NCBI RefSeq assembly: GCF_013523055.1
Contig: NZ_JAAMQM010000026.1
Span: 24,288 to 88,287, forward strand
DNA length: 64,000 nucleotides
From: Pseudomonas capeferrum
GTDB lineage: Bacteria; Pseudomonadota; Gammaproteobacteria; Pseudomonadales; Pseudomonadaceae
Direction: 5' to 3'
Within the stretch, counting starts at the first letter, position 1, and every line of letters begins with the position of its first letter. The translations under genes were made by a program, and so were the position numbers. Below the pieces are notes generated by a model. That model ran no database searches, was not told the DNA's origin, and was given only the letters and a program-made list of their open reading frames with translations. Positions 49,767 through 58,043 of this stretch are shown in pieces.

Positions 49767-51872
49767 TCAGTCCATCACCATCAGCGCATCAAGTGCCACG
49801 CAGCCTTCAGCCGTACACAGCAAGGGGTTGATATCGATTTCGAGCAGGCGGCGATTATGCAGCATTAAATCCGCGACGCGGCTGACCACTCGGGCCACGG
49901 CCACCTGGTCGATGCCCGGCCGTCCCCGGACGCCGTGCAGTAACGCCGCACCTTTGAGCGCATCCATGTGTTCGATGATTTGCTCAAGGTCGAGGTCGGC
50001 AGCCATCAGCCTGAAGTCCTTGAGCACCTCGATGTACACGCCTCCCAGCCCGACCATCAGGACCACGCCCCAGGCCGGGTCGCGGCGGGCGCCGACCACC
50101 AGCTCAAGCCCGGCGGGTGACATGCGTTCCACCAGCAGTCCATCGAGCGACAAGCCCGGCTGATGTTGCGCCAGGGCTGCTTGCATTCGGTCCCAGGCCT
50201 GCACCAGCGCGGCGTCATCACCTAGATGAATCGCCACCCCACCGATATCGCTCTTGTGCGTAAGGCGGTCGGCCTGGGCCTTGAGGACTACCGGGTAGCC
50301 AATGTCCGCTGCAATTGCCAGGGCTTCGTCGCGGCTGCGCGCCAGGCGCCCGTCCGGCACACTGATGCCCAGCTCGGCAAGCAGCTGCTTGCCCTTGTAC
50401 TCGGCCATTGGCCCACTCGGGGCTGACTCCAGCGATGGCGCCAGCGCTGGCTCGCGACGCTGGCCGGCGGCATGGAACAACCGCCCGTATTCATGGACCT
50501 TGGCCAGCGCGCGCAAAGCGCGATCCGGCGAGCGGAAAAACGGTACCTGGCTGTCGCCTATGACCTGCTGCACGTCTTCGGCCACTGGCGAGGCATCGCC
50601 CATAAAAGCAAAGACCACCGGCTTGCTGGCATCGGCCATGACCGGTAACAGCGAGCGCACCTTGTCCATTTGCTGGGTCGGACCGCCCCCCATCAACGGC
50701 ATCAACAAGCTGCCCACGCCGTCGTCCTCCAGCAGGATGCGTGCGCAGTGGCCGAACAGTTCAGGTTGTTGCATACCCTGGGACGTGAGGTCCAGCGGGT
50801 TTTCCACCGTGGCGAAATCCGGCAGCACCGTACCTAGAGCCGCGATCGTGGAAGCGTGCAGGTCGGCCAGGGGCAGGCCCAGGTCTTCACAGAAGTCGAT
50901 GGCGATGCCTTTCACCGCTCCTGAGTTGGACGCCACCGCGCACGCGGCTTGAGTGACCGGCAGCGGATAACGCGCCAGGGTTGCAGCGACATCGAACAGT
51001 TCGTCGAGGCTGTCCACGACCACCACCGCCTCGCGCTCCACCAACGTGCGCATGATGCGGTAGTCACCGGCCAGCGCACCGGTATGCGACTGCGCCGCCT
51101 GCCGTGCCCGGGCGCTGCGACCGGGGTGCATCAGCACCACCGGCTTGCCGGCGGCGCGTGCTCGCTCGGCGGCCTGGAGGAACACTTCGGGTTTGCGGAT
51201 CATTTCCACAAACAGGGCAAAGGCATCGATGTCCGGGCTGTCGATCAATTGCGCCAGCAGGTCCTCGGCACCAAGCACCGCCTCGTTTCCTGTAGACAGC
51301 GAGAACGCCACATTCAAGCCCTTGGCAAACATCGCCTGACGCAGGTTACCGCTCATGGCACCACTCTGGGCGATCACCCCCAGGCGTGGGCCGGCGCCCA
51401 CCGCGCGCGGCTGCACCTGTTCGAAGGTCATGGGAATGTGGTCGATAAAGTTGACGAAGCCCATGCAATTGGGACCCAGCAACGCCACACCGTGCTGCTC
51501 GGCCAGCTCCGCCAAGGCGTGCTGGGCCTGCAGTCCCGCTTCGTCGATTTCAGCGAAACCGGAAGCGAACACCACCGCGCCACCGATACCGCGCCGTCCG
51601 CAGGCGGCAATCGCATCGGCGATGGCCACCTGCGGAGCGACAATGATCGCCGCATCGATGCCATGCGGCAGGTCGTCGATGCTGCGCACACACGTGCGTC
51701 CCAGCACTTCGTCACGGCTGCGACTGACCAGGTGCAGCTCGCCGCTGTACTGGAATCGCAGCAGATTGGACAGCACCAGATTGCCCACCGAGCCGGGTTC
51801 GGGCGAAGCGCCCACCACGGCCAGGGAGCGCGGCTGCAAGAGCCGCGCCAGAGAGTTGCGAGTTGCATTCAC
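49767..51872 (-). CDS. NDP-forming acyl-CoA synthetase, probable feruloyl-CoA synthetase (FerA-type)
   Basis: The 701-residue protein has the fused layout of ADP-forming acetyl-CoA synthetases. A CoA-binding Rossmann domain (Ala-Val-Val-Gly-Ala-Ser-Pro-Glu-Pro-Gly-Ser-Val-Gly) is followed by the ligase domains with Gln-Ser-Gly-Ala-Met-Ser-Gly. The phosphohistidine is probably in Ser-His-Thr-Gly-Ala-Leu-Ala-Gly, and a C-terminal ATP-grasp domain carries Val-Leu-Lys-Ala-Gln ... His-Lys-Ser-Asp-Ile-Gly-Gly-Val. Sphingobium FerA, which activates ferulate, is of this class as I recall, while the usual Pseudomonas Fcs is AMP-forming and unrelated. The hydratase-lyase gene lies 39 bases upstream. 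Ferulate or 5-carboxyferulate is the inferred substrate. Confidence 0.8.
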   Translation of the reverse strand: MNATRNSLARLLQPRSLAVVGASPEPGSVGNLVLSNLLRFQYSGELHLVSRSRDEVLGRTCVRSIDDLPHGIDAAIIVAPQVAIADAIAACGRRGIGGAVVFASGFAEIDEAGLQAQHALAELAEQHGVALLGPNCMGFVNFIDHIPMTFEQVQPRAVGAGPRLGVIAQSGAMSGNLRQAMFAKGLNVAFSLSTGNEAVLGAEDLLAQLIDSPDIDAFALFVEMIRKPEVFLQAAERARAAGKPVVLMHPGRSARARQAAQSHTGALAGDYRIMRTLVEREAVVVVDSLDELFDVAATLARYPLPVTQAACAVASNSGAVKGIAIDFCEDLGLPLADLHASTIAALGTVLPDFATVENPLDLTSQGMQQPELFGHCARILLEDDGVGSLLMPLMGGGPTQQMDKVRSLLPVMADASKPVVFAFMGDASPVAEDVQQVIGDSQVPFFRSPDRALRALAKVHEYGRLFHAAGQRREPALAPSLESAPSGPMAEYKGKQLLAELGISVPDGRLARSRDEALAIAADIGYPVVLKAQADRLTHKSDIGGVAIHLGDDAALVQAWDRMQAALAQHQPGLSLDGLLVERMSPAGLELVVGARRDPAWGVVLMVGLGGVYIEVLKDFRLMAADLDLEQIIEHMDALKGAALLHGVRGRPGIDQVAVARVVSRVADLMLHNRRLLEIDINPLLCTAEGCVALDALMVMD

Positions 51873-51911
51873 AGAGTGATCCCCGCTCTTGTTGTTATGG
51901 GCTTGGTCGTC

Positions 51912-52748
51912 TCAACGGCTGTCACGACGATAGGCGCCCAAGCCTGGCCGGAACGATTTCTCGTCGAGGAACTGACTCATGCCAGTGTCGCGTCCACGCT
52001 CGGCATCGTGCAACAGCGACTGATCACTCTTGGCCATCAAATAGTCCGCGCCCTGCTCCCAGCTCATTTCCGAGGCGATACGGTGGGCGATCTTGGCCTG
52101 CTTGAGTACGGTCGGGTTTTTGTCCATCAACTTGCGCGCCAGCTCGATGGTCCGCTCACGCAATTGCGCAGCCGGTACCGCTTCGTTGACCAAACCGATC
52201 TCTGCCGCTCGGCGGCCATCGAATTTGTCCCCGGTCATGATGTAGTACATGGCTTCACGCTCACGCACAACGGCGGCGACCGCACGGCTGACCACGCCCG
52301 CTGGAATGATTCCCCAGTTGATTTCCGACAGGCCGAATACCGCGTCTTCGGCGGCAATCGCCAGGTCGCAGGAAATCAACGGCGTGAACGCACCGCCGAA
52401 ACACCAGCCGTTGACCATGGCAATGGTCGGTTTGGCAAATACCCGTAGATGGCGCCACTGCCAGTCACCGTTGGCCCGCACCAGCCGGGCGCGTTCCACC
52501 GGATCGTTGTCGGTATCACGGAAATACTCGCGCAAGTCCATGCCAGCACAGAAAGCTTCGCCGGCACCGGTCAGCACCATCACTTTACAGCGATCGTCGG
52601 TTTCCACCTGGGCCATGATGTCGCGCATGGCATAGACGATATCGGGGTTGATGGCGTTGCGCTTGCTCGGACGGTTGAGGGTGACCCAGGCAATGCCGTC
52701 TTCGATTTCTAGCAGTACAGGGGGTTCGTTTTGGGGGATAGCGCTCAT
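51912..52748 (-). CDS. ech: Hydroxycinnamoyl-CoA hydratase-lyase (Ech/FerB type)
   Basis: The ATG at 52748 follows AAGGAG and gives 278 residues. The crotonase-fold enzyme hydrates feruloyl-CoA and splits it to vanillin and acetyl-CoA. The sequence parallels the P. fluorescens enzyme as remembered: Leu-Thr-Gly-Ala-Gly-Glu-Ala-Phe-Cys-Ala-Gly-Met-Asp-Leu, Lys-Pro-Thr-Ile-Ala-Met-Val-Asn-Gly-Trp-Cys-Phe-Gly-Gly, Gly-Leu-Ser-Glu-Ile-Asn-Trp-Gly (catalytic Glu) and Gln-Phe-Leu-Asp-Glu-Lys-Ser-Phe-Arg-Pro-Gly-Leu. It is the first gene of the eight-gene minus-strand operon, preceded by the operator at 52838. With a FerA-type ligase it could process 5-carboxyferuloyl-CoA as well as feruloyl-CoA. Confidence 0.88.
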   Translation of the reverse strand: MSAIPQNEPPVLLEIEDGIAWVTLNRPSKRNAINPDIVYAMRDIMAQVETDDRCKVMVLTGAGEAFCAGMDLREYFRDTDNDPVERARLVRANGDWQWRHLRVFAKPTIAMVNGWCFGGAFTPLISCDLAIAAEDAVFGLSEINWGIIPAGVVSRAVAAVVREREAMYYIMTGDKFDGRRAAEIGLVNEAVPAAQLRERTIELARKLMDKNPTVLKQAKIAHRIASEMSWEQGADYLMAKSDQSLLHDAERGRDTGMSQFLDEKSFRPGLGAYRRDSR

Positions 52749-52837
52749 GAGTGCAGCTCCTTTTATAAGAATGATGGCGAGCGTCATGCGGCGTGCCCCG
52801 GCGGAAAACCTGCGGCATGCCACCTAAGCACACAACA

Positions 52838-52847
52838 CTTATATAAG
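52838..52847. promoter_or_regulatory. CTTATATAAG operator, divergent ech / aldehyde dehydrogenase promoters (site 1)
   Basis: A perfect palindrome in ACTTATATAAGGTATAC, 90 bases before the ech start on the minus strand. Confidence 0.7.
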
Positions 52848-52908
52848 GTATACATACATTCAGTCAACCTTAAATCGATGCTTTTCCACGGTTGACTTAA
52901 AAGCCCTT

Positions 52909-52918
52909 CTTACATAAG
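52909..52918. promoter_or_regulatory. CTTACATAAG operator variant (site 2)
   Basis: A one-base variant, followed by GTTTAC, 37 bases before the aldehyde dehydrogenase start at 52955. It probably controls the plus-strand ALDH-fdhA-vanAB operon. Confidence 0.6.
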
Positions 52919-52954
52919 GTTTACTTACTACAAAAACACGCACGGGCCATCCGC

Positions 52955-54397
52955 ATGACCGCCAACCCCCACTATCCCGAGCTCCGTCTATTCCTGGCCG
53001 GCCACTGGCTACCCAGCGGCAGTGGCCAGTACAACGAATTGAAAGACCCCGCCAGCGGCCGCGTCATCGGTCACCTGCCCCATGCCAGCGCAGCCGATCT
53101 GGACCAGGCACTCCAGGGCGCCGAACTGGCTTTCAAAAGCTGGCGACGCACCAGCGCCATGGACCGCGGCACTATCCTCAAACGCGCCGCCCAGTTACTG
53201 CGCGAACGCCTGCCAGGCATCGCCACGAACCTCACGCTTGAACAAGGCAAGCCATTGGCCGAGGCACGTATCGAAGTGGCGGCCGCTGCAGATATCTTCG
53301 ACTGGTTCGCCGAAGAGGGTCGGCGGGCCTACGGTCGTATCGTGCCGGCGCGCACGGCGGATGTGCGCTATCAGGTCCTGCGCGAACCCGTCGGCCCGGT
53401 GGCTGCCTTTGCTCCCTGGAACTTTCCGGCAGTGATCCCGGCGCGCAAGATCGCTGCGGCCCTGGCCAGCGGTTGCACTTGCATCATCAAGCCTGCCGAA
53501 GAAACCCCGGCGACCTGCCTGGCGCTGGCCCAAGCGCTGGCCGACGCTGGTTTGCCCGCCGGAGCACTGAGCGTGGTGACGGGCGATCCGGCGTTTATTT
53601 CCGACTACCTGCTGCGTTCGTCCGTCATCTGCAAGCTGACCTTTACCGGCTCCACTCAGGTCGGCCGACAACTGGGCGCATTGGCTGGCCAGCACATCCT
53701 GCGCAGCACCCTGGAGCTGGGTGGCCACGCCCCCGTGCTGGTGTTCGAAGACGCCGATCTCGACCATGCCGTGGCCGTGTGCGTGGACAACAAATTTCGC
53801 AACGCCGGTCAGGTGTGCATATCGCCCACTCGCTTCTATGTCCATGAGCGTGTGCATGATGCCTTTGTGCAGCGCTTTGTCGAGCGCGCCAGCGTTCTGA
53901 AAGTCGGCCCCGGGCTTGAACCCGGTGTGCAAATGGGGCCACTGGCCAACGCCCGCCGCCCCATAGCACTGCAGACCTTGGTCGAGGACGCCCTGGCACA
54001 TGGCGCAAAAGCCCTGATGGGTGGTCACGGCATGGGCGGTGAAGGGCACTTCTGGCAACCCACCCTGCTCGCCCACGTACCGGAGGATGCTCGGGTGATG
54101 CACGAAGAGCCCTTCGGACCGCTGGCGGTCACCGCGACCTTCGCCAATCTTGACCAGGCCCTGGCCCAGGCTAACCGTCTGCCTTTCGGCCTCGCCGCCT
54201 ATGCCTTCACCGAGTCGATCAAGACCGCGCACATTCTGGCCAGCGAGGTGGAGTGCGGGATGCTGGGCATCAACAACATGGCGATCAACTTCGCCGAAAC
54301 ACCCTTTGGCGGGGTCAAGCACAGCGGCTTCGGTAGCGAAGGCGGTAGCGAAGGGCTGGACGGTTACCTGTCGAGCAAGCTGGTCAGCCTCAGCTGA
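52955..54397 (+). CDS. Aldehyde dehydrogenase (succinate-semialdehyde dehydrogenase-like), paralogue of 46122-47564
   Basis: The 480-residue enzyme has Pro-Trp-Asn-Phe-Pro-Ala, Phe-Thr-Gly-Ser-Thr-Gln-Val-Gly, Leu-Glu-Leu-Gly-Gly-His-Ala-Pro (base), and Gly-Gln-Val-Cys-Ile-Ser-Pro-Thr-Arg (nucleophile). It is the first gene of the plus-strand operon, 60 bases before fdhA. Being with vanAB and fdhA, it could supply vanillate or 5-carboxyvanillate from the aldehydes. Alternatively it acts higher up on the dimer, as its paralogue may. The ribosome-binding site before the ATG is weak. Confidence 0.86.
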   Translation: MTANPHYPELRLFLAGHWLPSGSGQYNELKDPASGRVIGHLPHASAADLDQALQGAELAFKSWRRTSAMDRGTILKRAAQLLRERLPGIATNLTLEQGKPLAEARIEVAAAADIFDWFAEEGRRAYGRIVPARTADVRYQVLREPVGPVAAFAPWNFPAVIPARKIAAALASGCTCIIKPAEETPATCLALAQALADAGLPAGALSVVTGDPAFISDYLLRSSVICKLTFTGSTQVGRQLGALAGQHILRSTLELGGHAPVLVFEDADLDHAVAVCVDNKFRNAGQVCISPTRFYVHERVHDAFVQRFVERASVLKVGPGLEPGVQMGPLANARRPIALQTLVEDALAHGAKALMGGHGMGGEGHFWQPTLLAHVPEDARVMHEEPFGPLAVTATFANLDQALAQANRLPFGLAAYAFTESIKTAHILASEVECGMLGINNMAINFAETPFGGVKHSGFGSEGGSEGLDGYLSSKLVSLS

Positions 54398-54457
54398 TCG
54401 GCGCTATTCCAACCGGCCTGATCCCAAGTGAGGCCCATGACAACAAGAGAGGCGGAT

Positions 54458-55648
54458 ATGAACAATAGAGGTGTGGTGTATCTGGGCGAAGGCAAGGTAG
54501 AGATTCGCTCCATCGACTATCCGAAAATGCAGGACCCGCGCGGCAAGAAGATCGAACACGGCGTCATCCTCAAAGTGGTGTCCACCAACATCTGCGGCTC
54601 CGACCAGCACATGGTCCGTGGCCGCACCACCGCTCAGGTCGGCCTGGTGCTCGGTCACGAGATCACCGGTGAGGTCATCGAAAAAGGCAGCGACGTAGAA
54701 AACCTGAACATCGGTGATCTGGTCTCCGTTCCCTTCAACGTGGCGTGCGGCCGCTGCCGCAGCTGTAAAGAACAACACACCGGCGTCTGCCTGACCGTCA
54801 ACCCGGCCCGTGCCGGTGGCGCCTACGGCTACGTCGACATGGGCGACTGGACCGGCGGCCAGGCCGAGTACGTGCTGGTGCCTTACGCCGACTTCAATCT
54901 GCTCAAGCTGCCGGACCGCGACAAGGCCATGGAGAAAATCCGTGACCTGACCTGCCTATCCGACATTCTGCCTACCGGCTACCACGGCGCCGTAACCGCT
55001 GGGGTTGGCCCAGGCAGTTCGGTGTACATCGCCGGTGCCGGCCCGGTCGGCCTGGCGGCCGCCGCTTCGGCGCGCCTGCTCGGCGCTGCGGTGGTGATCG
55101 TCGGCGACGTCAACCCTGTCCGCCTGGCTCACGCCAAGGCCCAGGGATTCGAAATCGTCGACCTGTCCCAGGACACCCCGCTGCACGAGCAGATTGCAGC
55201 CCTGCTGGGCGAGCCAGAAGTCGACTGTGCCGTCGACGCGGTAGGCTTCGAAGCCCGCGGCCACGGGCATGCCGGTGCCAAGGCCGAGGCCCCGGCGACC
55301 GTGCTCAACTCGCTGATGGGCGTGGTGCGCGTGGCCGGCAAGATCGGCATCCCCGGCCTCTATGTCACCGAAGACCCGGGCGCTGTCGATGCCGCCGCCA
55401 AGCTCGGCAGCCTGAGCATCCGCTTTGGTCTTGGCTGGGCCAAATCCCACAGCTTCCACACCGGCCAGACTCCGGTCATGAAGTACAACCGCGCGCTGAT
55501 GCAGGCAATCATGTGGGATCGCATCAATATCGCCGAAGTCGTTGGTGTGCAGGTGATTGGCCTGGACGAAGCACCACGGGGTTACGGCGAATTCGACGCC
55601 GGTGTGCCGAAGAAATTCGTCATCGATCCCCATCGCCTGTTCAGTTGA
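54458..55648 (+). CDS. fdhA: Glutathione-independent formaldehyde dehydrogenase (FdhA)
   Basis: The 396-residue zinc enzyme oxidises formaldehyde to formate with tightly bound NAD. It matches the P. putida enzyme almost throughout as remembered: Thr-Asn-Ile-Cys-Gly-Ser-Asp-Gln-His-Met (catalytic zinc ligand), Gly-His-Glu-Ile-Thr-Gly-Glu-Val, Cys-Gly-Arg-Cys-Arg-Ser-Cys (structural zinc) and Asp-Cys-Ala-Val-Asp-Ala-Val-Gly-Phe-Glu-Ala. The ATG at 54458 follows GAGGCGGAT; the longer frame to 54428 is not needed. Directly upstream of vanAB, it removes formaldehyde released by vanillate O-demethylation and perhaps by a gamma-carbon lyase. Confidence 0.93.
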   Translation: MNNRGVVYLGEGKVEIRSIDYPKMQDPRGKKIEHGVILKVVSTNICGSDQHMVRGRTTAQVGLVLGHEITGEVIEKGSDVENLNIGDLVSVPFNVACGRCRSCKEQHTGVCLTVNPARAGGAYGYVDMGDWTGGQAEYVLVPYADFNLLKLPDRDKAMEKIRDLTCLSDILPTGYHGAVTAGVGPGSSVYIAGAGPVGLAAAASARLLGAAVVIVGDVNPVRLAHAKAQGFEIVDLSQDTPLHEQIAALLGEPEVDCAVDAVGFEARGHGHAGAKAEAPATVLNSLMGVVRVAGKIGIPGLYVTEDPGAVDAAAKLGSLSIRFGLGWAKSHSFHTGQTPVMKYNRALMQAIMWDRINIAEVVGVQVIGLDEAPRGYGEFDAGVPKKFVIDPHRLFS

Positions 55649-55740
55649 GATACGAGGGCAGCGAGTCACGCCCGTGCCGCTGCGCCGATGACACATACAA
55701 AGAATCCATTAAACAAGAACAATCAGCCTGGGAGTTCTTT

Positions 55741-56805
55741 ATGTATCCGAAAAACACTTGGTACGTTGCCTGCACGCCCGATGAAATCGCCGACAAGCCC
55801 CTGGGTCGGCAAATTTGCGGCGAGAAAATCGCGTTCTATCGCGGCGCGCAAGGCCAAGTCGCGGCTGTTGAGGATTTTTGCCCACACCGCGGCGCACCGT
55901 TGTCCTTGGGCTATGTCGAGAACGGTAATCTGGTGTGCGGCTACCACGGGCTGGTGATGGGTGCAGATGGCAAAACCGCGGCCATGCCGGGACAACGGGT
56001 ACGCGGCTTTCCCTGCAACAAAGCCTATGCCGTGGTCGAGCGCTATGGCTTTATCTGGGTCTGGCCTGGCGACCAGGCGTTGGCCGATCCTCAGCTGATC
56101 CACCCTCTGGAATGGGCCGTCAGCGACGAATGGGCCTACGGTGGCGGCTTGTTTCATATTGCCTGCGACTACCGCTTGATGGTCGACAATCTGATGGACC
56201 TGACCCACGAAACCTATGTGCATGCCTCCAGTATCGGGCAGAAAGAGATCGACGAAGCGCCGCCCGTGACCACGGTGGATGGCGACGAAGTGGTGACGGC
56301 CCGGCACATGGAAAACATCATGGCACCGCCCTTCTGGCGCATGGCCCTGCGCGGCAATAACCTTGCAGACGATGTGCCGGTGGACCGCTGGCAGATCTGC
56401 CGCTTCACCCCGCCCAGCCATGTCTTGATCGAAGTCGGCGTGGCGCATGCCGGCAAGGGCGGCTACCACGCAGCGCCAGAGTTCAAGGCGTCGAGCATCG
56501 TGGTTGACTTCATCACCCCGGAAACCGAGACCTCGATCTGGTATTTCTGGGGCATGGCGCGCAACTTCAATCCGCAGGATGAAGCCTTGACGGCAACCAT
56601 TCGCGAAGGCCAGGGCAAGATATTCAGCGAAGACCTGGAGATGCTCGAACGTCAGCAGCAGAACCTTCTTCGGCACCCCTCGCGCAATTTGCTCAAGCTC
56701 AATATCGATGCCGGTGGTGTGCAATCACGCAAGATCCTGGAGCGGCTGATCGCCCAAGAGCAAAGCGGCGAACTGCAACTGATCACCAAGATCGGCCAGT
56801 TCTGA
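55741..56805 (+). CDS. vanA: Vanillate O-demethylase oxygenase subunit (VanA)
   Basis: The 354-residue Rieske non-haem iron oxygenase has the [2Fe-2S] ligands Cys47, His49 (Cys-Pro-His-Arg) and Cys66, His69 (Cys-Gly-Tyr-His). The mononuclear iron motif Asp-Asn-Leu-Met-Asp-Leu-Thr-His-Glu-Thr-Tyr-Val-His lies near residue 150. It converts vanillate to protocatechuate and formaldehyde with electrons from VanB. The start ATG lies 92 bases after fdhA; the open frame continues upstream but without Rieske-family content. No vanR gene is adjacent, unlike the usual Pseudomonas vanAB arrangement. Confidence 0.92.
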   Translation: MYPKNTWYVACTPDEIADKPLGRQICGEKIAFYRGAQGQVAAVEDFCPHRGAPLSLGYVENGNLVCGYHGLVMGADGKTAAMPGQRVRGFPCNKAYAVVERYGFIWVWPGDQALADPQLIHPLEWAVSDEWAYGGGLFHIACDYRLMVDNLMDLTHETYVHASSIGQKEIDEAPPVTTVDGDEVVTARHMENIMAPPFWRMALRGNNLADDVPVDRWQICRFTPPSHVLIEVGVAHAGKGGYHAAPEFKASSIVVDFITPETETSIWYFWGMARNFNPQDEALTATIREGQGKIFSEDLEMLERQQQNLLRHPSRNLLKLNIDAGGVQSRKILERLIAQEQSGELQLITKIGQF

Positions 56806-56907
56806 TTCACAGGCGAGCGTGACGCAGTGCTTCCGCCCCCAGTACAGACTCTTTAGCGAATAACCAGAAGTAACCGCCCCGGTGCGGCAGCACTCAGAGG
56901 ATCGAAC

Positions 56908-57858
56908 ATGATTGATGTGGTGGTGGTATCGCGCAACACCGAAGCGCTGGACATCTGCAGCTATGAGTTGGCCAGTGTCGATGACAGTCCCCTGCCAGCC
57001 TTCAGTGCCGGCGCGCATATCGACGTGCATCTGCCCAATGGGCTGATCCGCCAGTACTCCCTTTGCAATCACCCACAGGAGCGTCACCGTTACCTGATCG
57101 GCGTGCTCAAGGACGCGGCCTCCCGTGGCGGCTCGGCCAGCCTGCATGAACAGGTTCATGCAGGCAGCCGCTTGCAGATCAGCGAACCGCGCAACCTTTT
57201 TCCGCTGGTGCACGAGGCACGTCGCAGCCTGCTGTTCGCTGGCGGTATTGGCATCACCCCTATCTTGTGCATGGCCGAACGCTTGGCTCATAGCGGCGCC
57301 GACTTCGAACTGCATTATTGCGCGCGCGCCAGCGAACGTGCAGCCTTTGTCCAGCGTCTCAATGCCTCGGCGTTTGCCGATCGGGTATTTCTGCATTTCG
57401 ACGAACAGCCACAGACGGCTCTGGATACCGCCAGGGTGCTTGCCGCACCCGAAGACAATGCACACGTGTATGTCTGTGGTCCGGGCGGATTCATGCAACA
57501 CATTCTGGACACTGCCAGGGCCCAGGGCTGGCAGGAAAACTGCCTGCACCGCGAATACTTCGCCGCGATACCGGTAGACAACAGCAACGATGGGCGCTTT
57601 TCGGTCAAGGTCGCCAGTACCGGCCAGATCATTGAAGTGCCGGCGGACAAGACGGTTGTCCAGGCCTTGGAAAGCCAAGGCATCGAGATCACCCTGTCCT
57701 GCGAACAAGGCATCTGCGGGACATGCCTGACTCGGGTATTGGAGGGCGTACCGGAGCATCGCGACCTGTTCCTCACCGAGGAGGAGCAAGCCCTCAATGA
57801 CCAGTTCACGCCGTGCTGCTCACGCTCGAAAACACCGCTGCTGGTGCTGGATATTTAG
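56908..57858 (+). CDS. vanB: Vanillate O-demethylase reductase subunit (VanB)
   Basis: The 316-residue class IA reductase has an FMN/NAD(P)H module (Arg-Gln-Tyr-Ser-Leu-Cys for flavin, Ala-Gly-Gly-Ile-Gly-Ile-Thr-Pro-Ile for nucleotide, Tyr-Val-Cys-Gly-Pro-Gly-Gly-Phe-Met). A C-terminal plant-type [2Fe-2S] domain carries Cys-Glu-Gln-Gly-Ile-Cys-Gly-Thr-Cys and a last Cys near Thr-Pro-Cys-Cys. It passes electrons to VanA and closes the operon. The gap to vanA is 102 bases. Confidence 0.92.
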   Translation: MIDVVVVSRNTEALDICSYELASVDDSPLPAFSAGAHIDVHLPNGLIRQYSLCNHPQERHRYLIGVLKDAASRGGSASLHEQVHAGSRLQISEPRNLFPLVHEARRSLLFAGGIGITPILCMAERLAHSGADFELHYCARASERAAFVQRLNASAFADRVFLHFDEQPQTALDTARVLAAPEDNAHVYVCGPGGFMQHILDTARAQGWQENCLHREYFAAIPVDNSNDGRFSVKVASTGQIIEVPADKTVVQALESQGIEITLSCEQGICGTCLTRVLEGVPEHRDLFLTEEEQALNDQFTPCCSRSKTPLLVLDI

Positions 57859-58043
57859 GGAGCCACTGCGCGCTCCACACATGCACCGCAACACTGCTGC
57901 CAAGCTTATGCACAAGGGCTGACGCAAATCAGCAATCCGCCCTGGTCAATCCTCACGCCGGTTGTGGCGAGAAGCCTCCCGGACTTTCCGGCAGAGCTTG
58001 GAAAGGCGCCCATGCAGGACGCCTTCGGTCGATCGCTCAACAC

